The notes below the pieces were generated by a model. That model was not told the DNA's origin. It saw only the letters and a list, made by a program, of their open reading frames with translations, and did not search any database. A stretch of 19,767 nt of DNA from contig JBDTCO010000219.1 of NCBI GenBank assembly GCA_039923495.1, forward strand, positions 1-19,767. The letters run 5' to 3'. The stretch is from JBDTCO01 sp039923495. Its GTDB lineage: Bacteria; Myxococcota_A; Polyangia; Palsa-1104. The first letter of the stretch is position 1. Every line of letters begins with the position of its first letter. Positions 1-6,233 of this stretch are shown in pieces. Made by a program: the position numbers and the translations under genes.

Positions 1-531
1 GCGCGGCTGTCGGGCATCTCCACGGCCGAGCTCGTACGCTACGAGGACGAGGCCGTCCCGACCTCCATCACCTACGACCAGGTGGTCGTGCTCGCGCGCG
101 TGCTCGGCGTGTCCCTGGAGGATCTCCCTGGCCTTCGTCCGAGAGAGGAGCGCTTCCCGCTCGGCCTCACGCTCGCGGAGCTCGAGCGCGCTCTCTTCGG
201 TGCGCCGCTGCTGCGCTTCGAGGGCGCGAGCGGCGAGCGCTTCGGCGGCGACGTCGAGCGCGCAGCCGCGTCGAAGGCCTTCACCGTGCGCATCGACGAC
301 GACAGCCTCGCGCCAGCGATGTTCCGCGGCGCGCTGCTCGGCTTCATGAACGGCACGCGCGTGCGCCCCGGCTCGGTCGTGCTACTGCGGCACCGGCGCT
401 CGTCGCTGATGGCGATGCGGCGCCTCGATGCCACGCTGTATCGCGGCATCCTGCCGTGGCAACCCAGCTACCCGATCGGCGGCGAGTGGCTGGTGTCCGG
501 CTCACTCGAGGTCACGCTTCCGCCGCGCTGA
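1..531 (+). CDS. XRE-family regulator with degenerate S24/LexA-like domain (5' partial)
   Basis: The reading frame is open from base 1, so the true start lies upstream of the window; the visible part is 176 residues. The first ~45 residues look like the end of a XRE helix-turn-helix (pattern LSGIS...ELVRYED...VLARVLGVSLEDL). The C-terminal ~80 residues resemble an S24/LexA-type domain: a 'DDDSLAP' element (Ser codon at 304-306) sits where S24 proteins have the catalytic Ser in 'GDSM.P', followed by a beta-rich stretch ending 'WLVSGSLEV'. At the usual catalytic Lys position ('VKRL' type) the protein reads 'AMRRL' (Arg codon at 418-420), so autocleavage is doubtful. It probably binds DNA and may sense a signal without cleavage. 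The next gene begins 2 bases after its stop, so it likely heads a four-gene operon. The HTH call is firm; the S24 assignment is moderate. Confidence 0.72.
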   Translation, partial: ARLSGISTAELVRYEDEAVPTSITYDQVVVLARVLGVSLEDLPGLRPREERFPLGLTLAELERALFGAPLLRFEGASGERFGGDVERAAASKAFTVRIDDDSLAPAMFRGALLGFMNGTRVRPGSVVLLRHRRSSLMAMRRLDATLYRGILPWQPSYPIGGEWLVSGSLEVTLPPR

Positions 532-533
532 TC

Positions 534-1361
534 ATGACCGCCCTCGAGCACCCATCATCTCCCTCGCCGCACACGGTGCCCATCTTCGCGTACGGCTTCG
601 CGGCGACGTTCCGCCTGCGCGACCTCGTCACCGCGTTCGCCGATCTGGGGCCGGCCCAGATCGAGAAGGACCGCCTGCTCGTCGGGCTCGGCGAGGAGCG
701 CTACGCGCTCGCGTTCGACTTCGGCGCCGTCGTGTTCGTGGGCATCGACGACGAGCTGCGCCGCCGCACCATCGAGCGCCTGCTCAAGGTCCTGCCGCCC
801 GAGCCCAATCCGCCCATCACGGAGACGTTCCTCATCGAGGTCCGCGACGTCGCGCAGCCCGAGGTGCGGTTCGATCGCGTCGTCGTGCGCGCGCTGACCG
901 TGCCTGTCCTCGATGTCGTCGCGGAGGTCGTCGCGCAGTCGGTGGCGATGGACTATTACGCAAATGACGTCGATCAGATCGAGACGCAGTTCGATCGCAT
1001 CGTCGATCGCCTGCGCACGGGCAAGCGCTCGGAGTCCGTTGGCAAGCTCACGCAGTTCATCGGTGTCTGCATCGCGCTACGCAACGACGTCATCTCCACG
1101 CTCGCGCTCTTCGACAAGCCCGACGAGACCTGGGAGAACGAGCAGCTCGATCGGCTGTGGATCGGCATGCGTCACCTCCTCGAGCTCGACGACCGGTACC
1201 GCAACCTCGAGGCGAAGCTGCGCCTCTTCCAGGAGAACCTCGTCGTGCTCGTCGACCTCGCGCGCCAGCGCCACACGCTCGCGCTCGAGTGGGCGGTCGT
1301 CCTTTTGATCCTCTTCGAGAGCGCGGTCATGCTGTGGCAGACGCTGAGGCCAGGTCACTGA
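534..1361 (+). CDS. DUF155 / RMD1-family membrane-anchored protein
   Basis: A 275-residue protein. The start chosen is the ATG at 534, two bases after the preceding stop; the frame is open further upstream, but that would overlap the regulator gene. The N-terminal half is alpha/beta ('FAATFRLRDLVTAF', 'FDFGAVVFVGID'), the middle is long amphipathic helix ('QIETQFDRIVDRL', 'ELDDRYRNLEAKL'), and residues ~251-269 form one C-terminal membrane segment ('ALEWAVVLLILFE'). That arrangement, including the 'R...LEW' entry into the membrane segment, is typical of the DUF155/RMD1 family. Eukaryotic members are mitochondrial; the bacterial members have no settled biochemical role. It overlaps the next gene by one base (TGATG), which indicates translational coupling in the operon with the regulator and the two sugar-transferase-like proteins. 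Confidence 0.8.
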   Translation: MTALEHPSSPSPHTVPIFAYGFAATFRLRDLVTAFADLGPAQIEKDRLLVGLGEERYALAFDFGAVVFVGIDDELRRRTIERLLKVLPPEPNPPITETFLIEVRDVAQPEVRFDRVVVRALTVPVLDVVAEVVAQSVAMDYYANDVDQIETQFDRIVDRLRTGKRSESVGKLTQFIGVCIALRNDVISTLALFDKPDETWENEQLDRLWIGMRHLLELDDRYRNLEAKLRLFQENLVVLVDLARQRHTLALEWAVVLLILFESAVMLWQTLRPGH

Positions 1362-2044
1362 TGCTCGCCGTCGACGTCGTCGTCGCTGCGTTCGACACCG
1401 CGGCCAGCATCACCGATGTGCTCGCAGGCCTCGCCACGCAGCACGTGCGGCACGTGTACGTCGTCGATCGCCCGGGCGGTTCGGCTGCGCGCGTCGCCGG
1501 AGATCATGGAGCGATCACGCTCGGAGAGAGCCGCCGCGGCTACGGCGCCGCGTGTCGCTGCGGGGTCGCGCACATCATCGGTAGGGGCTCGCTACCCGAT
1601 GTCGTGGTCTTCATGCACGGAGGCGGCTCCGATGATCCCGCCGAGGTCGACGCGCTCGTGCGTCCGATCGAGCGCCAGGGGCTGGACCTCGTCATCGGTT
1701 CGCGCGCGCTGGGAGAAGACGACGCACCAAAGGGCCTGCGTGACCGTGTCGGTCGCGAGGTCGCAATAGGCCTCATCCGCGCGATCTACGGCCAGCGCTA
1801 CACCGACCTCGGTGGCTTCCGCGCGATCCGTCTGCCCGCGCTCGTGTCGCTCGGCATGAGCGACGATGGCCCGGGCTACAACGTCGAGATGCAGGTCAAG
1901 GCCGTCAAGAGCGGGCTGCGCGTGGCCGAGGTGCCGGTGCACCGTCGGCGCAGCGCACCACGGCCGGTGTCGACGCTGCGCGAGCGCGCGGTCGCCTCCT
2001 CGAAGGTGCTGTACACGATCATCCGTCACTCCACCGCGCGATGA
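1361..2044 (+). CDS. Family-2 glycosyltransferase-like protein lacking active-site acids
   Basis: A 227-residue protein starting at the ATG of the TGATG overlap. The frame is recognisable as GT-A fold, polyprenyl-phosphate/dolichyl-phosphate type: 'RRGYGAACRCGVAH' (59-71), 'LVIGSRALGED', 'YTDLGGFRAIRLPAL' (147-161), and 'GYNVEMQVKAVKSGLRVAEVPV' split over 172-193. The signature sites are altered. The N-terminal 'PAYNEE' position reads 'AAFDTA'; the 'DNGSTDGT' position reads 'DRPGGSA'; the metal-binding 'LDGDGSDDP' position reads 'FMHGGGSDDP' (84-93). So both acids of the DxD motif are gone while the flanking SDDP remains. I infer a protein that keeps the fold but may not use a nucleotide-sugar/metal in the normal way. 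It overlaps the next gene by 4 bases (ATGA). No signal peptide or membrane segment is visible, so it is probably cytoplasmic. Confidence 0.8.
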   Translation: MLAVDVVVAAFDTAASITDVLAGLATQHVRHVYVVDRPGGSAARVAGDHGAITLGESRRGYGAACRCGVAHIIGRGSLPDVVVFMHGGGSDDPAEVDALVRPIERQGLDLVIGSRALGEDDAPKGLRDRVGREVAIGLIRAIYGQRYTDLGGFRAIRLPALVSLGMSDDGPGYNVEMQVKAVKSGLRVAEVPVHRRRSAPRPVSTLRERAVASSKVLYTIIRHSTAR

Positions 2045-2670
2045 GCACGCTCGTCGTGTTCGCGCGCGTGCCGGAGCGCGGCTGCGTCAAGACCCGGCTC
2101 GCGACCGCAATGGGAGACGACGCCGCACTCCTGCTGTACGAGGCGTTCCTCGACGACACGCTCGCGATCGCGAACGAGGTGGCGAGCGCGTGCGGCGCAG
2201 AGGTCGTCGTCGCCGTCGCGGGACACGGGTGGACGCGCAGCGCGTTCGTGCCGCAGCCCGCCGGAGACCTCGGCGCACGCATCGGCGCGCTCGTGGATGC
2301 GTACGTCGCCACCGGCCCCGTGTGCATCATCGGCTCCGACGCGCCGACGCTCGCGGCCTCGCAGATCGTGCGCGCGTTCGCGGAGCTCGAAACGCACGAG
2401 GTCGTGATCGGCCCCGGTGTCGATGGCGGTTACTGGCTCATCGGTGCGCGTCGCTCGATCCCCGAGCTTTTGTGCGACATGCCGTGGTCGACGCCCGCGG
2501 TGCTCGGTGAGACGCTGGCTCGCCTCGAGGGGCGCTCGGTGTCGCTCGTCGACTTCTGGTACGACGTCGATGAGGCAAGCGATGTTGCGCTGCTGCGTGC
2601 GCACCTCGGCGTGCTGCCGATCGACGTGGCGCCGGCGACCCGTCGAGCGCTCGCGCAGCTCTCGCGGTAG
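2041..2670 (+). CDS. DUF2064 / TIGR04282-family nucleotidyltransferase-like glycosyltransferase
   Basis: A 209-residue protein; the ATG at 2041 overlaps the previous stop by 4 bases. It has the intact landmarks of the DUF2064 family (GT-A fold, related to CofC/FbiD-like nucleotidyltransferases): 'FARVPERGCVKTRLA' near residue 7-21, 'GDLGARI' (75-81), 'IGSDAPTL' (97-104), 'GPGVDGGYWLIG' (124-135) and 'PWSTPAVL' (148-155). Members are commonly encoded beside a family-2 glycosyltransferase, as here, and one subset belongs to arsenosugar loci. No arsenic methyltransferase is visible in this window, so the substrate is unknown. It is last in the operon that begins before base 1; the following regulator gene is 37 bases away and may have its own promoter. 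The family call is confident; the reaction is not established. Confidence 0.85.
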   Translation: MSTLVVFARVPERGCVKTRLATAMGDDAALLLYEAFLDDTLAIANEVASACGAEVVVAVAGHGWTRSAFVPQPAGDLGARIGALVDAYVATGPVCIIGSDAPTLAASQIVRAFAELETHEVVIGPGVDGGYWLIGARRSIPELLCDMPWSTPAVLGETLARLEGRSVSLVDFWYDVDEASDVALLRAHLGVLPIDVAPATRRALAQLSR

Positions 2671-2698
2671 TCGCACGTGCACGATTTTCTGCTAGGGT
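2671..2698 (+). promoter_or_regulatory. Possible -10 element and palindrome before the CRP-like gene
   Basis: The 37-base gap before the CRP/FNR-like gene holds TAGGGT at 2693-2698, nine bases before the ATG, which could serve as a -10 hexamer. No good -35 is present at 16-18 bases upstream. Two overlapping perfect 8-base palindromes, GCACGTGC (2673-2680) and CGTGCACG (2676-2683), lie where a spacer-bound regulator would sit. Weak evidence; transcription could equally run through from upstream. Confidence 0.3.
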
Positions 2699-2707
2699 CC
2701 GGCCCCC

Positions 2708-3352
2708 ATGGACAGCGACGCCCCGCTCACGCGCTACGCTCGCGACTTTCCCGCGGGCACCGTGCTCTTCGACGAAGGCGATCTCGGTGACGAGATGTAC
2801 GTGATCCAGTCCGGTCGCGTGCGCCTCTCCCGCATGGTCCGTGGCGTGGCCCAGCACCTCGCCACGCTGCCGCCCGGCGAGTTCTTCGGCGAGCTCGCCA
2901 TCATCAACGATCGCGCACGCTCGGCGACCGCCACGGTGATGGAGGACTCGACGCTGCTCGTCCTCGATGCGCAGATGTTCGAGGCGCTCGTGCGCGGCAA
3001 CGCGGAGATCGCGATGCGCCTCATCAAACGCCTCGCCACGCGCCTTCAGCACGCGAACGCGCAGGTGGAGGTGCTGCTCGTGCGTGATGGGAACCACCGC
3101 GTCGTGCGGCAGCTCCGGCTCCTCGCGGAGACGAGCGGGGTGCAAGACGGTCCGGGTACGCGCCTCGACATCTCCGACGACGAGCTGTCGGGCCTCTGCA
3201 ACCTGCCGCTCGACGAGGTGCAGCTCAGCCTCGAGCGCCTCGAACGGGCGCGCCTCGTCTGGCGCGAGGGTGCGTCGCTGTTCGTGCACGAGTCGCAACG
3301 GCTCGGCGAGTTTCTCGAGTTCTTGGAGTTGAAGGAGCGCTTCGGCGGCTGA
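2708..3352 (+). CDS. CRP/FNR-family transcriptional regulator (cyclic-nucleotide-binding domain + winged HTH)
   Basis: A 214-residue, full-length CRP/FNR-superfamily protein. Residues ~10-100 are the cyclic-nucleotide-binding beta-roll: 'PAGTVLFDEGDLGDEMYVIQSG' type strands, then the phosphate-binding cassette 'PGEFFGELAIINDRARSATA' (56-75) with the Glu and Arg that contact cyclic phosphate in CRP. Residues ~100-130 form the dimer helix. Residues ~152-195 form the winged helix-turn-helix, with 'ISDDELSGLCNLPLDEVQLSLERLERARLV' in place of the usual recognition helix, then the wing 'WREGASLFV'. There is no FNR-type Cys cluster. The N-terminal half therefore suggests a nucleotide ligand rather than an Fe-S sensor. 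The gene is 4 bases ahead of accD and probably cotranscribed with it, so it could link fatty-acid or folate synthesis to a second messenger, although its targets are unknown. Confidence 0.9.
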   Translation: MDSDAPLTRYARDFPAGTVLFDEGDLGDEMYVIQSGRVRLSRMVRGVAQHLATLPPGEFFGELAIINDRARSATATVMEDSTLLVLDAQMFEALVRGNAEIAMRLIKRLATRLQHANAQVEVLLVRDGNHRVVRQLRLLAETSGVQDGPGTRLDISDDELSGLCNLPLDEVQLSLERLERARLVWREGASLFVHESQRLGEFLEFLELKERFGG

Positions 3353-3356
3353 CGAC

Positions 3357-4211
3357 ATGGCCTGGTGGTCACGAACCAAACAGAAGAAGCAGCAACCTGC
3401 GCAGTCCGAGAAGATCAGCATCCCCTCGGGCCTGTTCCAGATGTGCGACGCGTGCGGTGCCACGCTCGAGAGCGAGCGCGTGCGCGAGGCGCTGTACTGC
3501 TGTCCGCGCTGCGATCATCACTTCGCGATGCCCACCGAGGCGCGCATCCAGCTCCTCGTCGACGAGGGCTCGTGGACCGAGAAGGATCTGGGCGTCAAAC
3601 CGCTCGATCGGCTCGGCTTCACGGACGGAAAGCGCTACGCCGACAGGCTCGTTGCCACGCAGCGCAAGACCGGCATCAACGACGCCTTTCGCGCCGGCTC
3701 GGCGACCCTCGACGGTCGGCGCATCGAGGTCGGCGTGTTTGCGTTCGAGTTCATGGGGGGCTCGATGGGCTCCGTCGTCGGCGAGAAGATCGCCCGCCTC
3801 TTCGAGCGCGCCGAGGCGAGCCGCTGCGCCGCCATCGTGTGCAGCGCGTCGGGGGGCGCGCGCATGCAGGAGGGGATCCTCTCGCTGATGCAGATGGCCA
3901 AGACGACGGCCGCGCTCGCGCGCCTCAAGGCCGCCGGCCTGCCGTACTTCTCGGTGCTGCTGCACCCGACGACGGGCGGCGTCGCGGCGTCGTTCGCGAT
4001 GCTCGGCGACGTCATCCTCGCCGAGCCCGAGGCGCTCATCGGCTTCGCGGGACCGCGCGTCATCGAGCAGACGATCCGGCAGCGCCTGCCCGCCGGCTTC
4101 CAGCGCTCGGAGTTCTTGCTCGATCACGGGATGGTCGACGTCATCGTGCGTCGCAAGGAGCTGCGCCAGCGGTTGTCCACGCTCATCGGTCACCTCGCGC
4201 CGAGCGCCTGA
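3357..4211 (+). CDS. accD: Acetyl-CoA carboxylase carboxyltransferase subunit beta
   Basis: A 284-residue protein that, with AccA, transfers the carboxyl group from carboxybiotin-BCCP to acetyl-CoA to make malonyl-CoA, the first committed step of fatty-acid synthesis in the cytoplasm. The N-terminal zinc ribbon is present with Cys 30, 33, 49 and 52 (CDAC ... CPRC), followed by 'DHHFAM'. The crotonase-fold carboxyltransferase core shows 'GGSMGSVVGEK' (134-144), 'SASGGARMQEG' (163-173), 'TGGVAASFAMLGD' and 'GFAGPRVIEQTIRQ', with the usual ending 'FLLDHGMVDVIV'. Length fits the family. The ATG at 3357 follows the regulator stop by 4 bases; no clear Shine-Dalgarno is close, and the AAGGAG at 3332-3337 is too far away. 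The accD-folC order is conserved in many bacteria and is kept here. Confidence 0.97.
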   Translation: MAWWSRTKQKKQQPAQSEKISIPSGLFQMCDACGATLESERVREALYCCPRCDHHFAMPTEARIQLLVDEGSWTEKDLGVKPLDRLGFTDGKRYADRLVATQRKTGINDAFRAGSATLDGRRIEVGVFAFEFMGGSMGSVVGEKIARLFERAEASRCAAIVCSASGGARMQEGILSLMQMAKTTAALARLKAAGLPYFSVLLHPTTGGVAASFAMLGDVILAEPEALIGFAGPRVIEQTIRQRLPAGFQRSEFLLDHGMVDVIVRRKELRQRLSTLIGHLAPSA

Positions 4212-4213
4212 GC

Positions 4214-5431
4214 GTGTCTGCATACGAGCGCACGCTCGCGCGGCTGTTCGCGCTGCGACGCTTCGGCGTGCGGCCTGGGCTCGACGCGATCTCGGATGCG
4301 CTCGCGAAGCTCGGCGACCCGCAGCGCGCGTTCGACGCGATCCACGTCGCCGGCTCGAACGGCAAGGGCTCGACCTCGGCGATGATCGAGTCGGTGCTGC
4401 GTGCAGACGGGCGCAGGACGGGCCTCTACACGTCGCCGCACCTCGCGCGCTTCACCGAGCGCATCCGGGTGGGTGGCGCCGAGCTCGACCGTGACGCGGT
4501 GGCGCCGCTCTTCGACGAGGTGACCGCCGCGGGGCCCGGGCTCACGTTCTTCGAGCTCGTGACGGCGATGGCGTTCCTCGCGTTCGCGCGCGCTGGTGTC
4601 GAAGTGGCTGTCATCGAGGTCGGCCTCGGCGGGCGGTGGGATGCGACCAACGTGCTTCCGCGCACGCTGGTCTCGGTGATCACGGGCATCGCGCTCGAGC
4701 ACACGGAGGTCCTCGGCACGACGCTCGATGCGATCGCGCGTGAGAAGGCCGGCATCCTGCGGGCCGGGGTGCCCGCGGTGATCGGCGCGGTACCGGAGGA
4801 GGCGCGACGCGCGATCGCGGAGGTCGCGGCGCGCGTCGGTACGAAGCCGCGCTGGCTCGATAAGGACTTTGCACGCATCGACAGCGCGCTGCTCGGTGAG
4901 CATCAGCGCGGCAACGCGGCGGTCGCGCGCGCGGCGGTCCTCTGCATGCCGGTGCCGCCGCGTGGTGACGCGATCGCACGCGGCCTCGCGAGCGTGCGCT
5001 GGCCTGGACGCATGGAGGTGGTAGCGGACGACGTCCTCGTCGATGGCGCGCACAACCCCGACGGCGCAAGCGCGCTCGCGGCCGCGCTCCCGATGCTTGC
5101 GGCAGGCCGCGCGATCCATCTCGTGATCGGTGTCGTCGAGGACAAGGATGTACGCGCGCTGTTCGAGCCGCTCCTACCGCTCGTTGCGCGCGTCTTCGTG
5201 ACGACGGCGCCGAGCCCGCGCGCGCGCACGGCGAGCTCGCTCGCGTCGCTGATCTCGCATCCACGCGTGACGATCTGCGAGGACCCACTCGCGGCCGTGG
5301 CGCAGGCGCGTGTCGACGGCGCGCTCTGCGTCGTCGCGGGCTCGCTGTTCCTCGTTGGTGCCGTGCGCGCGCGCTTGCTCTGCGAGGACGTGGACCCGAT
5401 CGCCGCACAGGATCCCGCCGCGCGCCCCTAA
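4214..5431 (+). CDS. folC: Bifunctional folylpolyglutamate synthase / dihydrofolate synthase
   Basis: A 405-residue Mur-ligase-family enzyme that adds glutamate to dihydropteroate and/or to folates using ATP. The start is taken as GTG at 4214, two bases after the accD stop. The frame stays open backwards through all of accD, but that part is a shadow: similarity to FolC begins at 'YERTLARLFALRRFGV'. Landmarks are the P-loop 'HVAGSNGKGST' (44-54), 'TSPHLARFTERI' (73-84), 'VIEVGLGGRWDATN' (133-146), 'LEHTEVLGTT' (161-170), 'EKAGIL', 'HQRGNAAVA' (230-238), and the ligase-domain 'VDGAHNPDG' (276-284) with 'GVVEDKD'. All catalytic motifs look intact and length is normal. It completes the regulator-accD-folC unit. 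The sequence does not settle whether it carries both activities; no separate folP or folK is in view. Confidence 0.95.
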   Translation: MSAYERTLARLFALRRFGVRPGLDAISDALAKLGDPQRAFDAIHVAGSNGKGSTSAMIESVLRADGRRTGLYTSPHLARFTERIRVGGAELDRDAVAPLFDEVTAAGPGLTFFELVTAMAFLAFARAGVEVAVIEVGLGGRWDATNVLPRTLVSVITGIALEHTEVLGTTLDAIAREKAGILRAGVPAVIGAVPEEARRAIAEVAARVGTKPRWLDKDFARIDSALLGEHQRGNAAVARAAVLCMPVPPRGDAIARGLASVRWPGRMEVVADDVLVDGAHNPDGASALAAALPMLAAGRAIHLVIGVVEDKDVRALFEPLLPLVARVFVTTAPSPRARTASSLASLISHPRVTICEDPLAAVAQARVDGALCVVAGSLFLVGAVRARLLCEDVDPIAAQDPAARP

Positions 5432-5433
5432 AT

Positions 5434-5462
5434 TTGGCAGGCCGCTTACCTGGCTCTATCCT
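5434..5462 (+). promoter_or_regulatory. Sigma-70-type promoter for the AMIN-like secreted protein
   Basis: TTGGCA at 5434-5439 and TATCCT at 5457-5462 are separated by exactly 17 bases. The -10 ends only 8 bases before the ATG at 5471 and no Shine-Dalgarno lies between them, so the transcript would be leaderless or have a 1-2 base leader. The same -35 (TTGGCA, 17-base spacer) is used by the lipoprotein promoter at 18562-18590. Confidence 0.6.
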
Positions 5463-5470
5463 CGGCAACG

Positions 5471-6214
5471 ATGCGTCTCCTCTCCGTCGTGCTCGGCCTC
5501 TCGCTCGCTGCCACTGCTCACGCTCAGTCCGAGGACGACGAGAAGCCCGGCGATCGTACGAAGGCCGCGCCGAACCGTCAGGCTCCGGCACGGCCGAGCG
5601 GCGAGACCCCGGTCGAGGCTGCACCGAACACGCAGGCGCCTCTGCTCACGGATCCGCCGGCGCCCGCGTACGAGCTCGACAAGGGCGCGAGCGCGCCGCC
5701 GGCCGCGCACGGCACGGGCGGAGCAACCGAGGAACGCTACCTGGGCGACTCGCCGCTCCAGCTCCAGCGTCGTCGTCCGACCGGCGCGGTGCAAGGCTCG
5801 CACACCGAAGGGACCTACACCGGCGTATCGCTCGACGGCCAGGGCACGCCACCTCGGGCCTCGAAGCGGCCGGTGAAGAAGGGCTTTCAGCGCCTCACCT
5901 GGCCGGGCTTCCAGGTGCGCGACGGCATGCCGACGGTCTTCCTGCAGACGACGGGAACCCCCGACTACACCGTCACGCAGACGCCTGGCGCGCTGCTCGT
6001 CACGCTGCACGGCACCACCATCAGCCTCCGCAACAACTCGCGACCGCTCAAGGTCGCGGCGTTCGGCACCGACGTGAGTGAGGTCTCCGCGAAGGCGCAC
6101 GGCAAGGACGTCGTCGTCACCATCCGTCGCACGGGCACCGCGCACCGCGAGCGCGTCGAGGCCTCTGCCGGCGGTTACCAGATCCTCGTCATCGAGCTTC
6201 CGCAGCAGCCGTAG
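5471..6214 (+). CDS. Secreted protein with AMIN-like C-terminal domain
   Basis: A 247-residue protein. Residues 1-18 form a signal peptide ('LLSVVLGLSLAATAHA', cleavage expected before QS). Residues ~20-135 are a low-complexity Pro/Ala/Glu/Lys-rich linker. Residues ~138-245 form a compact beta-rich domain: 'FQVRDGMPTVFLQTTG', 'YTVTQTPGALLVTLHG', 'VSEVSAKAHGKDVVVTIRR', 'GGYQILVIEL'. The alternation of short strands and the closing 'LVIEL' strand resemble AMIN domains, which place periplasmic proteins at the cell wall or at secretin complexes. I infer a periplasmic or envelope protein. The gene has its own promoter after folC. It converges on the giant repeat-protein gene with a 19-base gap, so the two share no operon. 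Secretion is well supported; the AMIN assignment is by pattern only. Confidence 0.7.
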   Translation: MRLLSVVLGLSLAATAHAQSEDDEKPGDRTKAAPNRQAPARPSGETPVEAAPNTQAPLLTDPPAPAYELDKGASAPPAAHGTGGATEERYLGDSPLQLQRRRPTGAVQGSHTEGTYTGVSLDGQGTPPRASKRPVKKGFQRLTWPGFQVRDGMPTVFLQTTGTPDYTVTQTPGALLVTLHGTTISLRNNSRPLKVAAFGTDVSEVSAKAHGKDVVVTIRRTGTAHRERVEASAGGYQILVIELPQQP

Positions 6215-6230
6215 CTGCCCCGAGGCTGCT
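6204..6230. terminator. Weak hairpin between convergent genes
   Basis: AGCAGCC (6204-6210) can pair with GGCTGCT (6224-6230) across a 13-base loop that spans the end of the AMIN-like gene and the gap to the convergent giant gene. No T-run follows on either strand, and a shorter competing stem exists (6205-6209 with 6214-6218). It may be no more than chance in GC-rich DNA. Confidence 0.2.
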
Positions 6231-6233
6231 CGC

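Noticed and set aside
456..533. Upstream start for the DUF155 gene at 456
   Set aside because: It would overlap the regulator gene by 76 bases; the ATG at 534 gives a compact operon junction and the 26 added residues look unlike the family.
3365..4213. Upstream extension of the folC frame through accD, making a 688-residue fusion
   Set aside because: The extension is Arg-rich noise overlapping the well-supported accD frame; FolC similarity begins after GTG 4214. It is open only because stops are rare at this GC.
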